Shown: piece after piece, positions 8,468-17,700 of the stretch
Numbering within the stretch: the stretch's first letter is position 1
Layout of the letters: each line of letters starts with the position of its first letter
From: Candidatus Marithrix sp.
Lineage (GTDB): Bacteria > Pseudomonadota > Gammaproteobacteria > Beggiatoales > Beggiatoaceae
Assembly (NCBI GenBank): GCA_016744775.1
Contig: JADGDS010000002.1
Coordinates: 1-64,000, forward strand
DNA: 64,000 nt
Reading direction: 5' to 3'
Translations under genes and position numbers: made by a program
The notes under the pieces: generated by a model
The model's database searches: none
What the model was told of the DNA's origin: nothing
The model's input: only the letters and a program-made list of their open reading frames with translations

Positions 8468-9394
8468 ATGAGTTATATAAAAAAAATAGAAATATGCCAA
8501 TTTTTGGGTGAATTGGATCTTAATTGGTCTTTGGATCCCAAAGTGAATATTTTGATTGGCAAAAATGGTAGTGGCAAAACTACATTATTACGTTTACTCA
8601 AACAAATTATGAAGCCTAGTCATGGAGTTTGTTTGGCTTCGGGTATAGAGTCAATTAGAATCGAACTTAATAACAATAAATATATTTCTGCAAGCCAATA
8701 TTCATTTGTGCTTCAAAATGTTAATCTATGTTATATCAATACCTTTGACCAGTATCAGCAAGATTTTGAGAACTCAAAAGGTCATCCAGAAACTGAACTT
8801 GATGTGGTTTTAGAACCTTTAATCAATGACTGGAAAAGTTACTTACTCAAACTGAAAATTTTAGCCGAAAAAGTCACGGTTGAGTTTGATGAACAAATCA
8901 GACATATTTCTACGAAGAAAAGTGCAGATGACAATGATCTTCAAAAACTAAAACAATTATTAAATGATAAAATTGAGCAAATTAACAACATTAATTTTTA
9001 TAAAAATCGGTTTATTGAACAAATAAATGCGTTATTTTCGGATTCTCACAAACGGATTGATTTTGATAAAAATAATGCGATTATTTTTAGAAATCACCAC
9101 AACCAATCTTTCTCCGTTTATGAACTTTCTGCCGGCGAAAAGCAAATGTTAATAATCCTATTAAATGTGCTGATTCAAGAAAATAAACCCAGTATCATTT
9201 TAATAGATGAACCGGAAATTTCTTTACATCTTGCTTGGCAATTGGATTTGATAGATATGATTCAAAGCCTTAATGATAATTGTCAACTTATTATTGTGAC
9301 GCACGCTGCTGGAGTATTTAATAAAGGGTGGAAAGATAAAATTACCAAAATTGAAAATATTACTAGCACAATAGAAGAACATGACTTACATTGA
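8468..9394 (+). CDS. AAA ATPase, PARIS AriA-like
   Basis: A 308-residue ABC/SMC-type ATPase. Walker A GKNGSGKT is at residues 31-38, the signature ELSAGEKQM near 220, Walker B IILIDEPEISLH near 245, and an H-loop IVTHAA near 278. A charged helical insert lies between Walker A and the signature. It overlaps the following DUF4435/TOPRIM-like gene by 14 nt. An AAA_15/AAA_21 ATPase followed by a DUF4435 protein is the layout of PARIS, in which AriA senses phage anti-restriction proteins and releases the AriB effector. It is shorter than some AriA proteins, so subtype is open. Confidence 0.7.
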   Translation: MSYIKKIEICQFLGELDLNWSLDPKVNILIGKNGSGKTTLLRLLKQIMKPSHGVCLASGIESIRIELNNNKYISASQYSFVLQNVNLCYINTFDQYQQDFENSKGHPETELDVVLEPLINDWKSYLLKLKILAEKVTVEFDEQIRHISTKKSADDNDLQKLKQLLNDKIEQINNINFYKNRFIEQINALFSDSHKRIDFDKNNAIIFRNHHNQSFSVYELSAGEKQMLIILLNVLIQENKPSIILIDEPEISLHLAWQLDLIDMIQSLNDNCQLIIVTHAAGVFNKGWKDKITKIENITSTIEEHDLH

Positions 9395-10400
9395 TATTGA
9401 AAACTATCCTTTGGATGGTGAATCAATCCTATTGGATAAAATTACCTGTTATGTGGAAGGTATGGAAGATATACATTTTTGGAAAGATGTATTTGATTCG
9501 TTTGCGCCAGAATTAAATATTATTTTTTATCCATATTCAAGAGAAAATAATCTAACAAGTGGCAAACAAACCGTCTTAAGCGAACGTAATCTAAAAAATG
9601 CAGGTCCCAATCTAATCTTATGTGTTGATAGTGATTTAGAATATCTACTAAAAAACCAACCATTATTTAGCCATCCTTATATTTTTCACACTTATGCGTA
9701 TTCAATCGAAAATTATAAAATATCGCCGGCAGCTTTGGCACGGATTGTAGAAAAATCATCATATCCTGATGCAAATATACGTAGTTTTTCTTTCGTTGAT
9801 TTCATCAAAGACTATTCAAAAGCCACTTATCCACTCTTACGTTATATTTTGTATTTTGAAAAGCAAAAACTTGAACAAATTGCCAATAAACAAGCTCATA
9901 TAGTTTCTGAATCATTGATTTCAGAAAAAGAATTAAAATCAGTTTTTTGTCTTAAACCATCAGAAATTTGTCTGACTGATAATGCTAATGAAGTCATTAC
10001 CGGATTAAAAAATCGTGTCTCTAATTTGATAGAGCAAATCAAAAAAAAGCACACCAATATTGATTTAAGCCACATAGATAAAACATTATCTGAGTTGAAT
10101 GTACAAAAAACAGATACTTATTGGTATCTGAATGGACACATCATGTATGATTGTGTTGCCAAAATAGTTATGGGTAAAGTGATAAGCGATTATCGACAAG
10201 AAAAAAGACAATGGTTTAAATTGCAGGAACCAACGGAAATATTAAAAGCTAAACAAAAGGAATATCATAACCTTCTTAAAAATATTGATTGGAAAACACT
10301 TGTAAATGACGGATATATGTATTGTTTAATTTCCTTAAACCGATGCCATCCAATGCAACAAATCCGGAAAGATGTGGAACGATATAGGGTTTCCGGTTAG
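9381..10400 (+). CDS. DUF4435/TOPRIM-like effector, PARIS AriB-like
   Basis: A 339-residue protein with the TOPRIM-like start of DUF4435 proteins: VEGMEDIHFW carries Glu26, and LILCVDSDLEYLL carries the DxD pair; HTYAYSIENY matches the family's usual SIENY segment. In PARIS, AriB is a TOPRIM RNase that cleaves host tRNA after release from AriA and aborts infection. The gene is translationally coupled to the ATPase upstream (14-nt overlap). PARIS is the best match to this two-gene layout; other overcoming-lysogenisation-defect (OLD)-like ATPase/TOPRIM pairs are possible. Confidence 0.65.
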   Translation: MTYIDIENYPLDGESILLDKITCYVEGMEDIHFWKDVFDSFAPELNIIFYPYSRENNLTSGKQTVLSERNLKNAGPNLILCVDSDLEYLLKNQPLFSHPYIFHTYAYSIENYKISPAALARIVEKSSYPDANIRSFSFVDFIKDYSKATYPLLRYILYFEKQKLEQIANKQAHIVSESLISEKELKSVFCLKPSEICLTDNANEVITGLKNRVSNLIEQIKKKHTNIDLSHIDKTLSELNVQKTDTYWYLNGHIMYDCVAKIVMGKVISDYRQEKRQWFKLQEPTEILKAKQKEYHNLLKNIDWKTLVNDGYMYCLISLNRCHPMQQIRKDVERYRVSG

Positions 10401-10497
10401 TTAGGCATTGTTATGGGATATTAAATTTATTCTTAATAAATATTATTAATCCAGTTTATGAGCTATATTGTTTTGTATATGTATAAAGGACTTTATT

Positions 10498-11430
10498 ATG
10501 GGTGAAAAATCAAAAAAACGAGGAGATTTTGGCGAGGAAGTTGTCGAAAAGTTATTAGCTCTTATTGGTTGGGAGCCTCTTATAACCAATAGAGATATTG
10601 AATGCATTTCTCCTACTGTGCATCAGTTATCCAAAACAGAAAGAAAAAATCATGGCATTGATTTTACATATCACTATGAATGTCCTTTTTTTAGTAACCG
10701 GCAACAATTTGTTTTAATATCTGTAAAATATACTGATAACTATCCATCAAATCCTAACAGTAAATTTAAGTCACATATTAAAGATATTGCATATGCCTTA
10801 GAATGTTTTAAGAAAAGTTCTCTTAGAAATGAACTCAAATTTTTTGAAAAAGATTACGAATATACAGGGGTTATTTTTTGGCTTGATAATGGAAAAGAAT
10901 GTCAGTTTGATGATGTTATTGAAAAGTTGGCTAACTTCAATATTGATAATAAGCTTGAGTTATTAAATAGTATTTACTTAGTTGATAATAAAAGAGCTAA
11001 GTTTCTTTATGCTGCTATGAATTTCGCTAAATCTTACTTTAAAAAAAATGAAAAGGATAGAATAGAATTTTTAATCCCTAATATTGGTTATAACAGTACT
11101 TTAGAAACTAGAAAAACAAGCAGTATCATTCTGCCAGTTCAATATATTAATTCAAGTATATTACCACTTAAAATTTTTCAAAATAAAAATACTGAAATAT
11201 TAATTTTGAATGTTATTGATAATTTTGAAAAAGAATATTTACAAAGATTAATTAGTCTAGCCCAAAAATTGACAGAAGGATGGGGCAGCAAAGTTTATAT
11301 CCTGTTTCCTGAATTTAATAAAGATAAATATGGCGAAACTGTAGAAGAAATTAAATCAAAATTTATTGATAAAACTTTCATTTGCAAAATCGAAGTAGAT
11401 ACCTTCAATAAGGATTTTAGAAATGTCTAA
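10498..11430 (+). CDS. Putative PD-(D/E)xK nuclease, GapS4a-like
   Basis: 310 residues from the ATG at 10498, chosen because AAAGGA lies 9 nt upstream; an in-frame ATG at 10468 has no such site. The N-terminus (GEKSKKRGDFGEEVVEKLL) and the pair HGIDFTYHYECP / VLISVKYTDNYP look like the helix-E, D and (D/E)xK-type elements of a restriction-like nuclease. From memory of family sequences it resembles GapS4a of the two-gene GAPS4 defence system. It overlaps the next gene by 8 nt, supporting a two-protein system. Fold call moderate, family name tentative. Confidence 0.5.
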   Translation: MGEKSKKRGDFGEEVVEKLLALIGWEPLITNRDIECISPTVHQLSKTERKNHGIDFTYHYECPFFSNRQQFVLISVKYTDNYPSNPNSKFKSHIKDIAYALECFKKSSLRNELKFFEKDYEYTGVIFWLDNGKECQFDDVIEKLANFNIDNKLELLNSIYLVDNKRAKFLYAAMNFAKSYFKKNEKDRIEFLIPNIGYNSTLETRKTSSIILPVQYINSSILPLKIFQNKNTEILILNVIDNFEKEYLQRLISLAQKLTEGWGSKVYILFPEFNKDKYGETVEEIKSKFIDKTFICKIEVDTFNKDFRNV

Positions 11431-12577
11431 TACACAATCAAACCATGAAACAAAAGAACAGATTTTGTTATTGCCTTTTGGTGAAACATTACGCCCTTTG
11501 ATATCAGCCAGTAGTCTTGAAGGTACTGATTTAAAGGATGTGCTACAAAGACGAGGAATATTTGTTAAAAAATCGGACAAAAGAAATATTGTACCAGTAT
11601 TAAGCAGTATTTTACTCAGTCCACGAGAATTTGATATTTTAAGAAATAAACAATATTTTAAAGAAAATAGGATTAAAACCTCTGATGCTAAAGCAACATG
11701 GAATGTTCAAACAAAAACGGTAGTGCAAGCAATACCAGAAGAACTTGATAAATTCGCAAAAAAATTGGAAGATGATTCATCATATAAATTGATTAATTGT
11801 GTTCAACATCGTGATCCTGAAGGAAATGAAGTTGTAATAGAATGTAATATAGAAAGGACTGATTGGAAAAAAGATGTCCTGTCTTATAAAACCTATCATG
11901 ATTGCAAACTATCAATTACCAAAACAGATAATGTCGTAATTTATAGTTCTGAAACTACCGTTCCTGAAACGAAAAAATTTATTAGTAAATTTCAAGACGC
12001 GATTCATAGTGATTTTCAAAAACAGGGAATAGTATCAAATGATATTCCTATGCAGAGAATTTTAACGGATAAATTTAGGGACAATAAAGAGATATTTAAT
12101 TTCTTGGATATTTTTACTAAACAAAATAGTAACATTCTTTCATTCCAAAAGATTGTTGATATTGATGCGGGAATAGATCATAATATTCCCAATTTTCCTG
12201 AAAATTTTAAATGGCTAAAGGATGTCGATAAAATTAATTTGCATGGAAAACTTAATATAACTGATATTATGGATTTAAGTAAAAAAGGCATTTTGGTATT
12301 TGGAGAAATTGAAGCAGAATTTAAGTTTGATTCTACGAAAGTTAATAAAGCTAAGGGAATGTGTACTATAAAATATGGTTTTCCAAAATTTTATGAAAAA
12401 AGCAAATCTGTAGAATTTGAAGCAAAAATTGGTGATTTAAAATTACATGCTGATTGTAGTGATGTTTCAAAACATCATGTACAAGTATTTTTACTTAGAG
12501 AATTTCAAAAAGATAAACATAACATTTTTGAGAAATTTAAAATTGATGGAAATCCTCAATTATCTTTGAATTTGTAA
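11423..12577 (+). CDS. Putative defence partner, GapS4b-like
   Basis: A 384-residue protein whose start overlaps the upstream nuclease-like gene by 8 nt, with AAGGA ahead of it. The N-terminus (LLPFGETLRPLISASSL, DLKDVLQRRGIFVKKSDKR, IVPVLSSILLSPREFDIL) appears to be a helical domain characteristic of GapS4b-type proteins. The rest is mixed alpha/beta with no catalytic motif I can name. Context makes it the second half of a two-gene anti-phage system. The function is unknown beyond that. Confidence 0.45.
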   Translation: MSNTQSNHETKEQILLLPFGETLRPLISASSLEGTDLKDVLQRRGIFVKKSDKRNIVPVLSSILLSPREFDILRNKQYFKENRIKTSDAKATWNVQTKTVVQAIPEELDKFAKKLEDDSSYKLINCVQHRDPEGNEVVIECNIERTDWKKDVLSYKTYHDCKLSITKTDNVVIYSSETTVPETKKFISKFQDAIHSDFQKQGIVSNDIPMQRILTDKFRDNKEIFNFLDIFTKQNSNILSFQKIVDIDAGIDHNIPNFPENFKWLKDVDKINLHGKLNITDIMDLSKKGILVFGEIEAEFKFDSTKVNKAKGMCTIKYGFPKFYEKSKSVEFEAKIGDLKLHADCSDVSKHHVQVFLLREFQKDKHNIFEKFKIDGNPQLSLNL

Positions 12578-12625
12578 ACTTTACATTATGTTCTACCGTA
12601 AAGCCGTTGAAGATTTAAAGAATTT

Positions 12626-14242
12626 ATGAGTATTAATCTAAATATAATTGATCAACGAATCACAAAAATTGCTGAACAATATCAATCTGAAATAGTGCTT
12701 AAAACTAATAAAACAGACAAACGTTTTTTAATATCTACAGCTTTTGTTTGTTTATGTATAAGCACAGTTTTAGATATTCCTATACTTGAAGCATTAGAAT
12801 TTTTAACTGATGGCGGTAATGACGCTGGAATAGACGGTTTACATATTGGTGATTTACAGGATAATGAATTTTTAGTAACTATATTTCAAGGCAAATATAA
12901 GCAAAAACTAGATGGTCTTTCGCATTTTCCAGAAAACTCAGTAATTAAATTAATAGATACTGTTAGAGCATTATTCGATCCTTATAAGAAACTTACAAGC
13001 AATCCAAATTTACAGTCAGAAATTGAAAATATACGAACATTAATTTCAGATGGTTATTTACCAATAATAAGAATTATATTATGTAATAATGGTTTACCTT
13101 GGAATGAAATTTCCCAACAAAAAATTGATAATGCTGATTTTGGCAATCAAGTTAATTGGTCGCATTGGAATCATGACAAAATCATAAATTTACTTCAAAA
13201 ACATAAAAAAGTTCAAGAAAAACTACAATTAGTTGGTAAGGCTATAATTGAGGACTTTAACTATCGGCGAGTGCTAATCGGTAAAGTGGCAGTAACAGAA
13301 ATACAAAATTTGTTAAATAAATATGGTGAAAGCTTATTAGAACGTAATATTAGACGTTATTTAGGTTTACAAAAAAATCGTGTCAATCTTGGTATCCAAG
13401 ATACTTTGCTTGATCCAAATAAAAGTCCTAACTTTTATTTTTATAATAATGGCATTACCATGATATGTAACAAATTTAGTTATAATGCTTTGCAACAAAG
13501 CGATTACAAGGTAGAAATAGACAATTTACAGATTATAAATGGTGGACAAACTTGCATGACTATTCGAGAAACCTTAAGTGGTCAGCAAAGTTTATTCCCA
13601 GAATGGGATAATACTTATGTATTATTACGTCTTTATGAATTGAATGAAGCTCATGAAGATTTAGTTAATGATATTACTTATGCCACCAATAGTCAAAATC
13701 CAGTTGATTTGAGTGATTTACGATCTAACGATAAAATACAACAAAAATTAAAATCCAATTCCAATACAATAATACCATCCAAAATAGCAGCAAAAGCGAT
13801 TTTATCTATTTGGAGAAAAAAACCACATCAAGTTAAATTTCGTGAAAAAGAAGTTTTTGGACAATTTTATGATGAAATATTTACAACTGATTTAAATGCT
13901 AGCCAGCTAATTATAGCTGTCTTAATATATCGTATTATTGAAAATAAACGTAAGCAAGGAACTGATAAATCGTCACCGTTTTTGCCATATGCTTCACAAT
14001 TTTTAGCTATGTTAGTAGGCGAAGAATTGTTAAAACAGCAAGGTATTAGCTTGAATGAATTAAATCATACTAATTTTGCTAAAGTTAGATCAATTTTTGA
14101 ACAAATGGAAAATAAATTATATTCATTAGCCACCAATAGATTAAAAAAAGCAATTCAACAAGTATATGGTAATGATACCAAAATATCACAACAAAGATTA
14201 GCTGGACTTTTTCGACGTGGAGAATTGTTAGAATTTCTGTAA
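12626..14242 (+). CDS. AIPR-family abortive infection protein
   Basis: A 538-residue protein with the hallmark AIPR (abortive infection phage resistance) core near residues 270-305: FYFYNNGITMICNKF followed by IDNLQIINGGQTCMTI. The N-terminal part includes TDGGNDAGIDGL, resembling a nuclease-like D-x-D segment, and IFQGKYK, a possible (Q/E)xK. AIPR proteins are found in defence islands and some act as single-gene anti-phage factors. It ends the defence block, 8 nt before ispD, so its transcript may run into ispD. Confidence 0.75.
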   Translation: MSINLNIIDQRITKIAEQYQSEIVLKTNKTDKRFLISTAFVCLCISTVLDIPILEALEFLTDGGNDAGIDGLHIGDLQDNEFLVTIFQGKYKQKLDGLSHFPENSVIKLIDTVRALFDPYKKLTSNPNLQSEIENIRTLISDGYLPIIRIILCNNGLPWNEISQQKIDNADFGNQVNWSHWNHDKIINLLQKHKKVQEKLQLVGKAIIEDFNYRRVLIGKVAVTEIQNLLNKYGESLLERNIRRYLGLQKNRVNLGIQDTLLDPNKSPNFYFYNNGITMICNKFSYNALQQSDYKVEIDNLQIINGGQTCMTIRETLSGQQSLFPEWDNTYVLLRLYELNEAHEDLVNDITYATNSQNPVDLSDLRSNDKIQQKLKSNSNTIIPSKIAAKAILSIWRKKPHQVKFREKEVFGQFYDEIFTTDLNASQLIIAVLIYRIIENKRKQGTDKSSPFLPYASQFLAMLVGEELLKQQGISLNELNHTNFAKVRSIFEQMENKLYSLATNRLKKAIQQVYGNDTKISQQRLAGLFRRGELLEFL

Positions 14243-14250
14243 AAAAATAA

Positions 14251-14952
14251 ATGAATAAAACCACAAATTACTGGGCAATAGTACCCGCTGCTGGAATAGG
14301 TTCCCGTATGCGTAGTCAGCTCCCAAAACAATATTTACATTTACAAAAAAAACCTATTATTGAACATACATTAGATAGACTTGCCCAATTAAATATTAAG
14401 GGCATAATAGTATCTATAGCCAAAGATGATCCTTACTGGAAAACACCTACTAATTTAGCTAAACCAATTATTCGCGTCAATGGCGGCAAAGAACGTTGTC
14501 ATTCAGTATTAAACGCCCTACAAATATTGCAACAACAAGCCAATCCTGATGACTGGGTATTAGTTCATGACGCTGCACGCCCCTGTGTTCGTACCAGTGA
14601 TATTGAAAAACTCATGACACAACTAGCAGATCACCCAGTTGGTGGCTTACTAGCATTACCAGTACGTGATACTATGAAACGAGGCAATAATACAAACGCC
14701 ATAACAGAAACTGTTAATCGTGATGGTTTATGGCACGCATTGACTCCACAAATGTTTCGTCTAAAAACTCTAACAACAGCACTAGAAACCATTTTAGCGC
14801 GTGATGAATTAGTCACAGATGATGCACAAGCAATTGAAAAATTAGGGCTATCACCAATCCTAATAGAGGGGCATCCTGATAATATAAAAATCACTCATCC
14901 ACAAGACTTACAATTAGCAGAACAATATTTATGCGCATCAAAACCGGAATAG
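14251..14952 (+). CDS. ispD: 2-C-methyl-D-erythritol 4-phosphate cytidylyltransferase
   Basis: A 233-residue IspD that couples CTP to MEP in the third step of the MEP isoprenoid pathway. The nucleotide-binding N-terminus AIVPAAGIGSRMRSQLPKQY is typical; VLVHDAARPCV and the late ALTPQMF and VTDDAQAIEKLG segments are further family signatures. It overlaps ispF by 22 nt, a common ispDF arrangement. There is no strong ribosome-binding site before the ATG, which follows the AIPR gene by only 8 nt. Confidence 0.93.
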   Translation: MNKTTNYWAIVPAAGIGSRMRSQLPKQYLHLQKKPIIEHTLDRLAQLNIKGIIVSIAKDDPYWKTPTNLAKPIIRVNGGKERCHSVLNALQILQQQANPDDWVLVHDAARPCVRTSDIEKLMTQLADHPVGGLLALPVRDTMKRGNNTNAITETVNRDGLWHALTPQMFRLKTLTTALETILARDELVTDDAQAIEKLGLSPILIEGHPDNIKITHPQDLQLAEQYLCASKPE

Positions 14953-15416
14953 GCCAAGACAGCCATCGTTTTGATTTTCAAGATAAAACTAAAAAATTAA
15001 TACTTGGCAGCGTGCTATTTGAAAATCAACCACCATTAAAAGGTAATAGTGACGCAGATGTAGTACTACATGCCTTATGTAACGCGATATCAGGTGTAAC
15101 CGGAGTCAATATTCTAGGCAAAATAAGCGACACTCTATGTCATAAACATGGTATAAAAGATAGTCGCTTTTACCTACAAGAAGCACTCAATTACTTAAAA
15201 GACTGGCGCATTACACATGTATCATTCAGCATTGAATGCAAAACACCTAAAATTACTCCAAGAATATCAGAAATGAAAACCAATATTAGCCAACTATTGG
15301 GTTTAGAAACAGAAGAAATTGGTATAACCGCAACTTCTGGTGAAGGATTAACCGCTTTTGGCCGTGGAGAAGGAATACAAGTTTTTTGTATTGTCACAGT
15401 CATAACTGATATTTAA
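14931..15416 (+). CDS. ispF: 2-C-methyl-D-erythritol 2,4-cyclodiphosphate synthase (divergent long form)
   Basis: A 161-residue IspF that cyclises CDP-ME 2-phosphate. Zinc ligands are present in GIGQDSHRF (Asp10, His12) and DVVLHALCNAI (His). The C-terminal TSGEGLTAFGRGEGIQVF matches the family's nucleotide-binding turn. It differs from usual gammaproteobacterial IspF: the centre reads NILGKISDTLCHKHGIKDS instead of a GDIGxHFPD-type segment, and the C-terminus is VFCIVTV. This resembles the long form I associate with Chlamydiae and some other phyla, hinting at transfer. Start at 14931 lies inside ispD. A dead copy of its 5' end is at 8341-8413. Confidence 0.9.
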   Translation: MRIKTGIGQDSHRFDFQDKTKKLILGSVLFENQPPLKGNSDADVVLHALCNAISGVTGVNILGKISDTLCHKHGIKDSRFYLQEALNYLKDWRITHVSFSIECKTPKITPRISEMKTNISQLLGLETEEIGITATSGEGLTAFGRGEGIQVFCIVTVITDI

Positions 15417-15424
15417 AATTATAT

Positions 15425-15976
15425 ATGAAATATTGCAGCAATTGTGGATCAGACAGCTTAGCTTTTAAGATACCTGAAGGCGATAATTTACCTCGTCATA
15501 TATGTGGAAATTGTCAGACTATTTTTTATCAAAACCCTAGAATTATTACAGGAACTTTGCCTATATGGCAAGATCAAATTTTATTATGTAAACGTGCCAT
15601 TGAACCACGTTATGGTTTATGGACATTACCAGCAGGGTTTATGGAAAATAATGAAACTGTTGAACAGGCGGCTACACGAGAAACATGGGAAGAAGCTCAG
15701 GCAAAAGTCGAACAGCTAAATTTATATGTGATGGCTAGTTTGCCTGACAGAAATCAAGTGTATATGATATTTTGCGCCCAGTTAAGCGATTTAAATTATG
15801 CGCCCGGCATAGAAAGTTTAGATGTTAAATTATTTAAAAAAGATGAAATCCCTTGGAATAATATTGCATTTCGAGTTATAACAAAAACTTTAAATTATTA
15901 TTTTGATGACCGAGTTATTGGTGAGTTTCCCTTACATATGACTACACTTTTGAAACCTATAAATAATAATTGTTAA
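15425..15976 (+). CDS. Zinc-ribbon Nudix hydrolase
   Basis: A 183-residue protein. Residues 4-31 form a zinc ribbon (CSNCGS and CGNCQ); the Nudix fold follows with the catalytic box GFMENNETVEQAATRETWEE, matching GX5EX7REUXEE. This architecture occurs in ADP-ribose or NAD-related pyrophosphatases; the exact substrate cannot be read from the sequence. It follows ispF by 8 nt and probably shares its transcript. Confidence 0.85.
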   Translation: MKYCSNCGSDSLAFKIPEGDNLPRHICGNCQTIFYQNPRIITGTLPIWQDQILLCKRAIEPRYGLWTLPAGFMENNETVEQAATRETWEEAQAKVEQLNLYVMASLPDRNQVYMIFCAQLSDLNYAPGIESLDVKLFKKDEIPWNNIAFRVITKTLNYYFDDRVIGEFPLHMTTLLKPINNNC

Positions 15977-16006
15977 TTTAATAATTAAATTAAATTAAAA
16001 TACTTG

Positions 16007-16035
16007 TTGACATTTTATTCAAAATGCTGGATAAT
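16007..16035 (+). promoter_or_regulatory. Sigma-70 promoter of the tRNA-tuf cluster
   Basis: Consensus -35 TTGACA at 16007-16012, 17-nt spacer, -10 GATAAT at 16030-16035. The -10 ends 13 nt before tRNA-Tyr. It probably drives the tRNA-Tyr/Gly/Thr-tuf transcript. Confidence 0.8.
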
Positions 16036-16048
16036 GCGTCGCTTGTTT

Positions 16049-16130
16049 GGAGGGGTTCCCGAGCGGCCAAAGGGGGCAGACTGTAAATCTGCTGGTTCAT
16101 CCTTCGGAGGTTCGAATCCTCCCCCCTCCA
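16049..16130 (+). tRNA. tRNA-Tyr (GTA)
   Basis: Cloverleaf with acceptor GGAGGGG pairing CCCCTCC, anticodon loop CTGTAAA (anticodon GTA), a long variable arm expected for bacterial tRNA-Tyr, and a GGTTCGAATCC T arm. The discriminator base is A; CCA is not encoded. Confidence 0.95.
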
Positions 16131-16210
16131 CAAAAGAATTTTTTTTATATACCGTATATTATCAAAACCACTTGCATTAATTTTCCTTCTAAAGTTATAA
16201 CTTTAAAATG

Positions 16211-16238
16211 GGAGAGGTTCCCGAACGGTATTAAATTT
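16211..16238 (+). pseudogene. Possible 5' tRNA-Tyr remnant
   Basis: GGAGAGGTTCCCGAACGG at about 16211-16228 matches the first 18 nt of tRNA-Tyr (GGAGGGGTTCCCGAGCGG) with two changes, then decays into AT-rich sequence just before tRNA-Gly. It suggests a former second tRNA-Tyr copy, or a partial duplication, in this cluster. Confidence 0.5.
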
Positions 16239-16312
16239 GCGGGTGTAGTTCAATGGTAGAACTTCAGCCTTCCAAGCTGATAGTGTGGGTTCGATTCCCA
16301 TCACCCGCTCCA
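16239..16312 (+). tRNA. tRNA-Gly (TCC)
   Basis: Acceptor GCGGGTG pairs CACCCGC; anticodon loop CTTCCAA gives anticodon TCC; T arm GGGTTCGATTCCC; discriminator T; encoded CCA at 16310-16312. Confidence 0.95.
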
Positions 16313-16333
16313 AATTCCATTGAAATGATTGCA

Positions 16334-16409
<76 letters not shown>

Positions 16410-16456
16410 TTAATAGTAATAAAGTATAGTAGCATTTGAGAAGGTTATTGAAATAA

Positions 16457-17653
16457 ATGTCCAAGGAAAAATTTGATCGCAGTAAGCCACACGTAAATGT
16501 TGGTACTATTGGTCACGTAGATCACGGTAAGACCACTTTAACAGCAGCTATTACAAAATGTATGGCTGAAAAAAATGGCGGTGAATTTAAAGCGTATGAC
16601 CAAATTGATAATGCACCTGAAGAACGTGCTCGTGGTATTACTATTGCTACAGCGCATGTAGAGTACGAATCTGATAATCGTCATTATGCTCATGTGGATT
16701 GCCCGGGTCATGCTGATTATGTCAAAAACATGATTACTGGTGCTGCACAAATGGATGGTGCAATACTAGTAGTATCAGCAACTGATGGTGCAATGCCTCA
16801 AACCCGTGAACATATTTTATTATCACGTCAGGTTGGTGTGCCTTATATTGTTGTATATATGAATAAGGCTGATCAGATTGCCAAAGAAGATGAAGAATTA
16901 TTAGAATTGGTAGAAATGGAAATTCGTGAGCTATTAGATAGCTATGAGTTCCCTGGTGATGATACACCTATAATAATAGGTTCAGCTTTAAAAGCCTTAG
17001 AAGGCGATACAAGTGAAATTGGCGTTCCATCGATAATGAAATTAGTCGAAGAAATGGATGCATATATTCCACAACCAGAACGTGATATTGATCAAGCCTA
17101 CTTAATGCCAATTGAAGATGTATTCTCCATTTCTGGACGTGGTACAGTAGTAACTGGACGTATCGAACGTGGTGTCGTTAAAGTTGGTGAAACAATAGAA
17201 ATTGTTGGTGTTAAGGATACCGTCAGCACAACTTGTACCGGCGTTGAAATGTTCCGTAAATTGCTAGATGAAGGTGTTGCTGGTGATAACGTAGGAATAT
17301 TATTACGTGGTACAAAACGTGAAGATGTTGAACGTGGTCAAGTGTTAGCAAAACCGGGTTCAATTACACCACATACACATTTTGAATGTGAAGTATATGT
17401 TCTAAGTAAAGATGAAGGTGGTCGTCATACACCTTTCTTTAAAGGTTATCGTCCACAATTCTATTTCCGTACCACAGATGTTACTGGTGCTTGTGAATTA
17501 CCTGAAGGTGTTGAAATGGTAATGCCGGGTGATAACATCAAAATGACAGTTAAATTAATCGTTCCAATTGCGATGGAAACAGGCTTACGCTTTGCAGTTC
17601 GTGAAGGTGGACGTACTGTTGGTGCTGGTGTAGTATCTAAAATTATCGAATAA
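16457..17653 (+). CDS. tuf: Elongation factor Tu
   Basis: A 398-residue EF-Tu, the GTPase delivering aminoacyl-tRNA to the ribosome. G motifs are intact: GHVDHGKT (P loop), DCPGHADYV (G3), NKAD (G4), and SALKALEG (G5 region). Domains 2 and 3 are complete through the terminal [14 protein letters not shown]. It lies between tRNA-Thr and tRNA-Trp, as in tufB loci. Confidence 0.98.
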   Translation: MSKEKFDRSKPHVNVGTIGHVDHGKTTLTAAITKCMAEKNGGEFKAYDQIDNAPEERARGITIATAHVEYESDNRHYAHVDCPGHADYVKNMITGAAQMDGAILVVSATDGAMPQTREHILLSRQVGVPYIVVYMNKADQIAKEDEELLELVEMEIRELLDSYEFPGDDTPIIIGSALKALEGDTSEIGVPSIMKLVEEMDAYIPQPERDIDQAYLMPIEDVFSISGRGTVVTGRIERGVVKVGETIEIVGVKDTVSTTCTGVEMFRKLLDEGVAGDNVGILLRGTKREDVERGQVLAKPGSITPHTHFECEVYVLSKDEGGRHTPFFKGYRPQFYFRTTDVTGACELPEGVEMVMPGDNIKMTVKLIVPIAMETGLRFAVREGGRTVGAGVVSKIIE

Positions 17654-17657
17654 GCAC

Positions 17658-17683
17658 TTGGGGTTCAACATTTTGAGCCCCAA
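17658..17683 (+). terminator. Hairpin between tuf and tRNA-Trp
   Basis: TTGGGGTTCAA at 17658-17668 pairs with TTGAGCCCCAA at 17673-17683 (one G-U pair, CATT loop). No T run follows, so it may be a processing or partial termination site rather than a strong terminator. Confidence 0.55.
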
Positions 17684-17700
17684 ATATCAAAACAAATTCT

